Under the pieces are notes generated by a model. The model had not been told where the DNA came from and did no database searches. It saw nothing but the letters and a program-made list of their open reading frames with translations. A program made the position numbers and the translations under genes. 13,800 nucleotides of DNA, taken from Bifidobacteriaceae bacterium (lineage in GTDB: Bacteria; Actinomycetota; Actinomycetes; Actinomycetales; WQXJ01). Below, piece by piece: positions 13,754 to 13,800 of the stretch. Each line of letters begins with the position of its first letter. The first letter of the stretch is position 1. The stretch covers positions 1 to 13,800 of the forward strand of contig JAISCU010000016.1 in NCBI GenBank assembly GCA_031265345.1, read 5' to 3'.

Positions 13754-13800
13754 ATGGCTCTATTCCCCTCGCCTTGGCGGCGGCGCCGGCTGCGCGCCCG
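13754..13800 (+). CDS. Start of an unidentified gene, cut by window edge
   Basis: Fifteen codons are visible (MALFPSPWRRRRLRA), with no stop before the edge. The evidence for a gene is the TANNNT box at leaderless distance and the position 37 nt after the acyl-CoA ligase stop. The Arg-rich N-terminus is too short to identify. Confidence 0.45.
   Translation, partial: MALFPSPWRRRRLRA

Noticed and set aside
1..13800. tRNA or rRNA genes
   Set aside because: I looked for T-arm-like and rRNA-like sequence and saw none; a covariance-model scan would settle it.

Overview
The window is GC-rich and gene-dense, and its proteins are of actinobacterial type: a Fur regulator upstream of a haem catalase, an Ada-AlkA fusion coupled to ogt, a FadD-like acyl-CoA ligase, and many genes that appear to be read from leaderless transcripts. 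I place it in the Actinomycetota; the sequence alone gives me no reliable genus.

Layout. 2-1219 (-) is a haem catalase cut by the window edge, preceded on the same strand by a Fur-family regulator (1353-2096). A Fur/PerR-like operator sits in the regulator's promoter. 2140-2671 holds no recognisable gene, only a large hairpin. 2672-6122 is a small defence-type island: a decayed GIY-YIG restriction nuclease (-), an intact DNA cytosine-5 methyltransferase (-), and, diverging from it, an AlbA_2/Schlafen-like ATP-binding protein with a C-terminal winged helix (+). A 27-bp imperfect direct repeat lies in the promoter between the last two. 6310-8354 (-) is an adaptive-response operon: Ada-AlkA fusion followed by a translationally coupled ogt. 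8511-8825 holds two opposed arrays of a 31-bp tandem repeat. 8919-9437 (+) is a small membrane methyltransferase of the isoprenylcysteine carboxyl methyltransferase type. 9472-9975 (-) is an alpha/beta hydrolase that has lost its N-terminal half. 10197-10787 (+) is a membrane-anchored DUF2867-like protein, 11054-11845 (+) a metallophosphoesterase, 12002-13717 (+) an acyl-CoA ligase with a perfect 16-bp palindrome in its promoter, and 13754 onward the first codons of another gene.

Two window-wide signals stand out. First, a short dispersed element with core GCGGCATCGT occurs 11 times exactly, nearly always between genes or at gene 3' ends. In two convergent genes it is read in the same frame and adds a GGIVP-containing tail to the protein. 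Second, for eight genes that begin a transcription unit, a TANNNT -10 box lies only 5-7 nt before the start codon with no Shine-Dalgarno sequence. This decides several start codons; the GTG chosen for the Ada-AlkA fusion on this basis puts its zinc cysteines within one residue of their positions in E. coli Ada.

Functionally the window combines peroxide defence (Fur plus catalase), alkylation repair (AlkA plus Ogt), a restriction-modification locus that probably survives only as a methyltransferase, and lipid or acyl-chain metabolism (acyl-CoA ligase).
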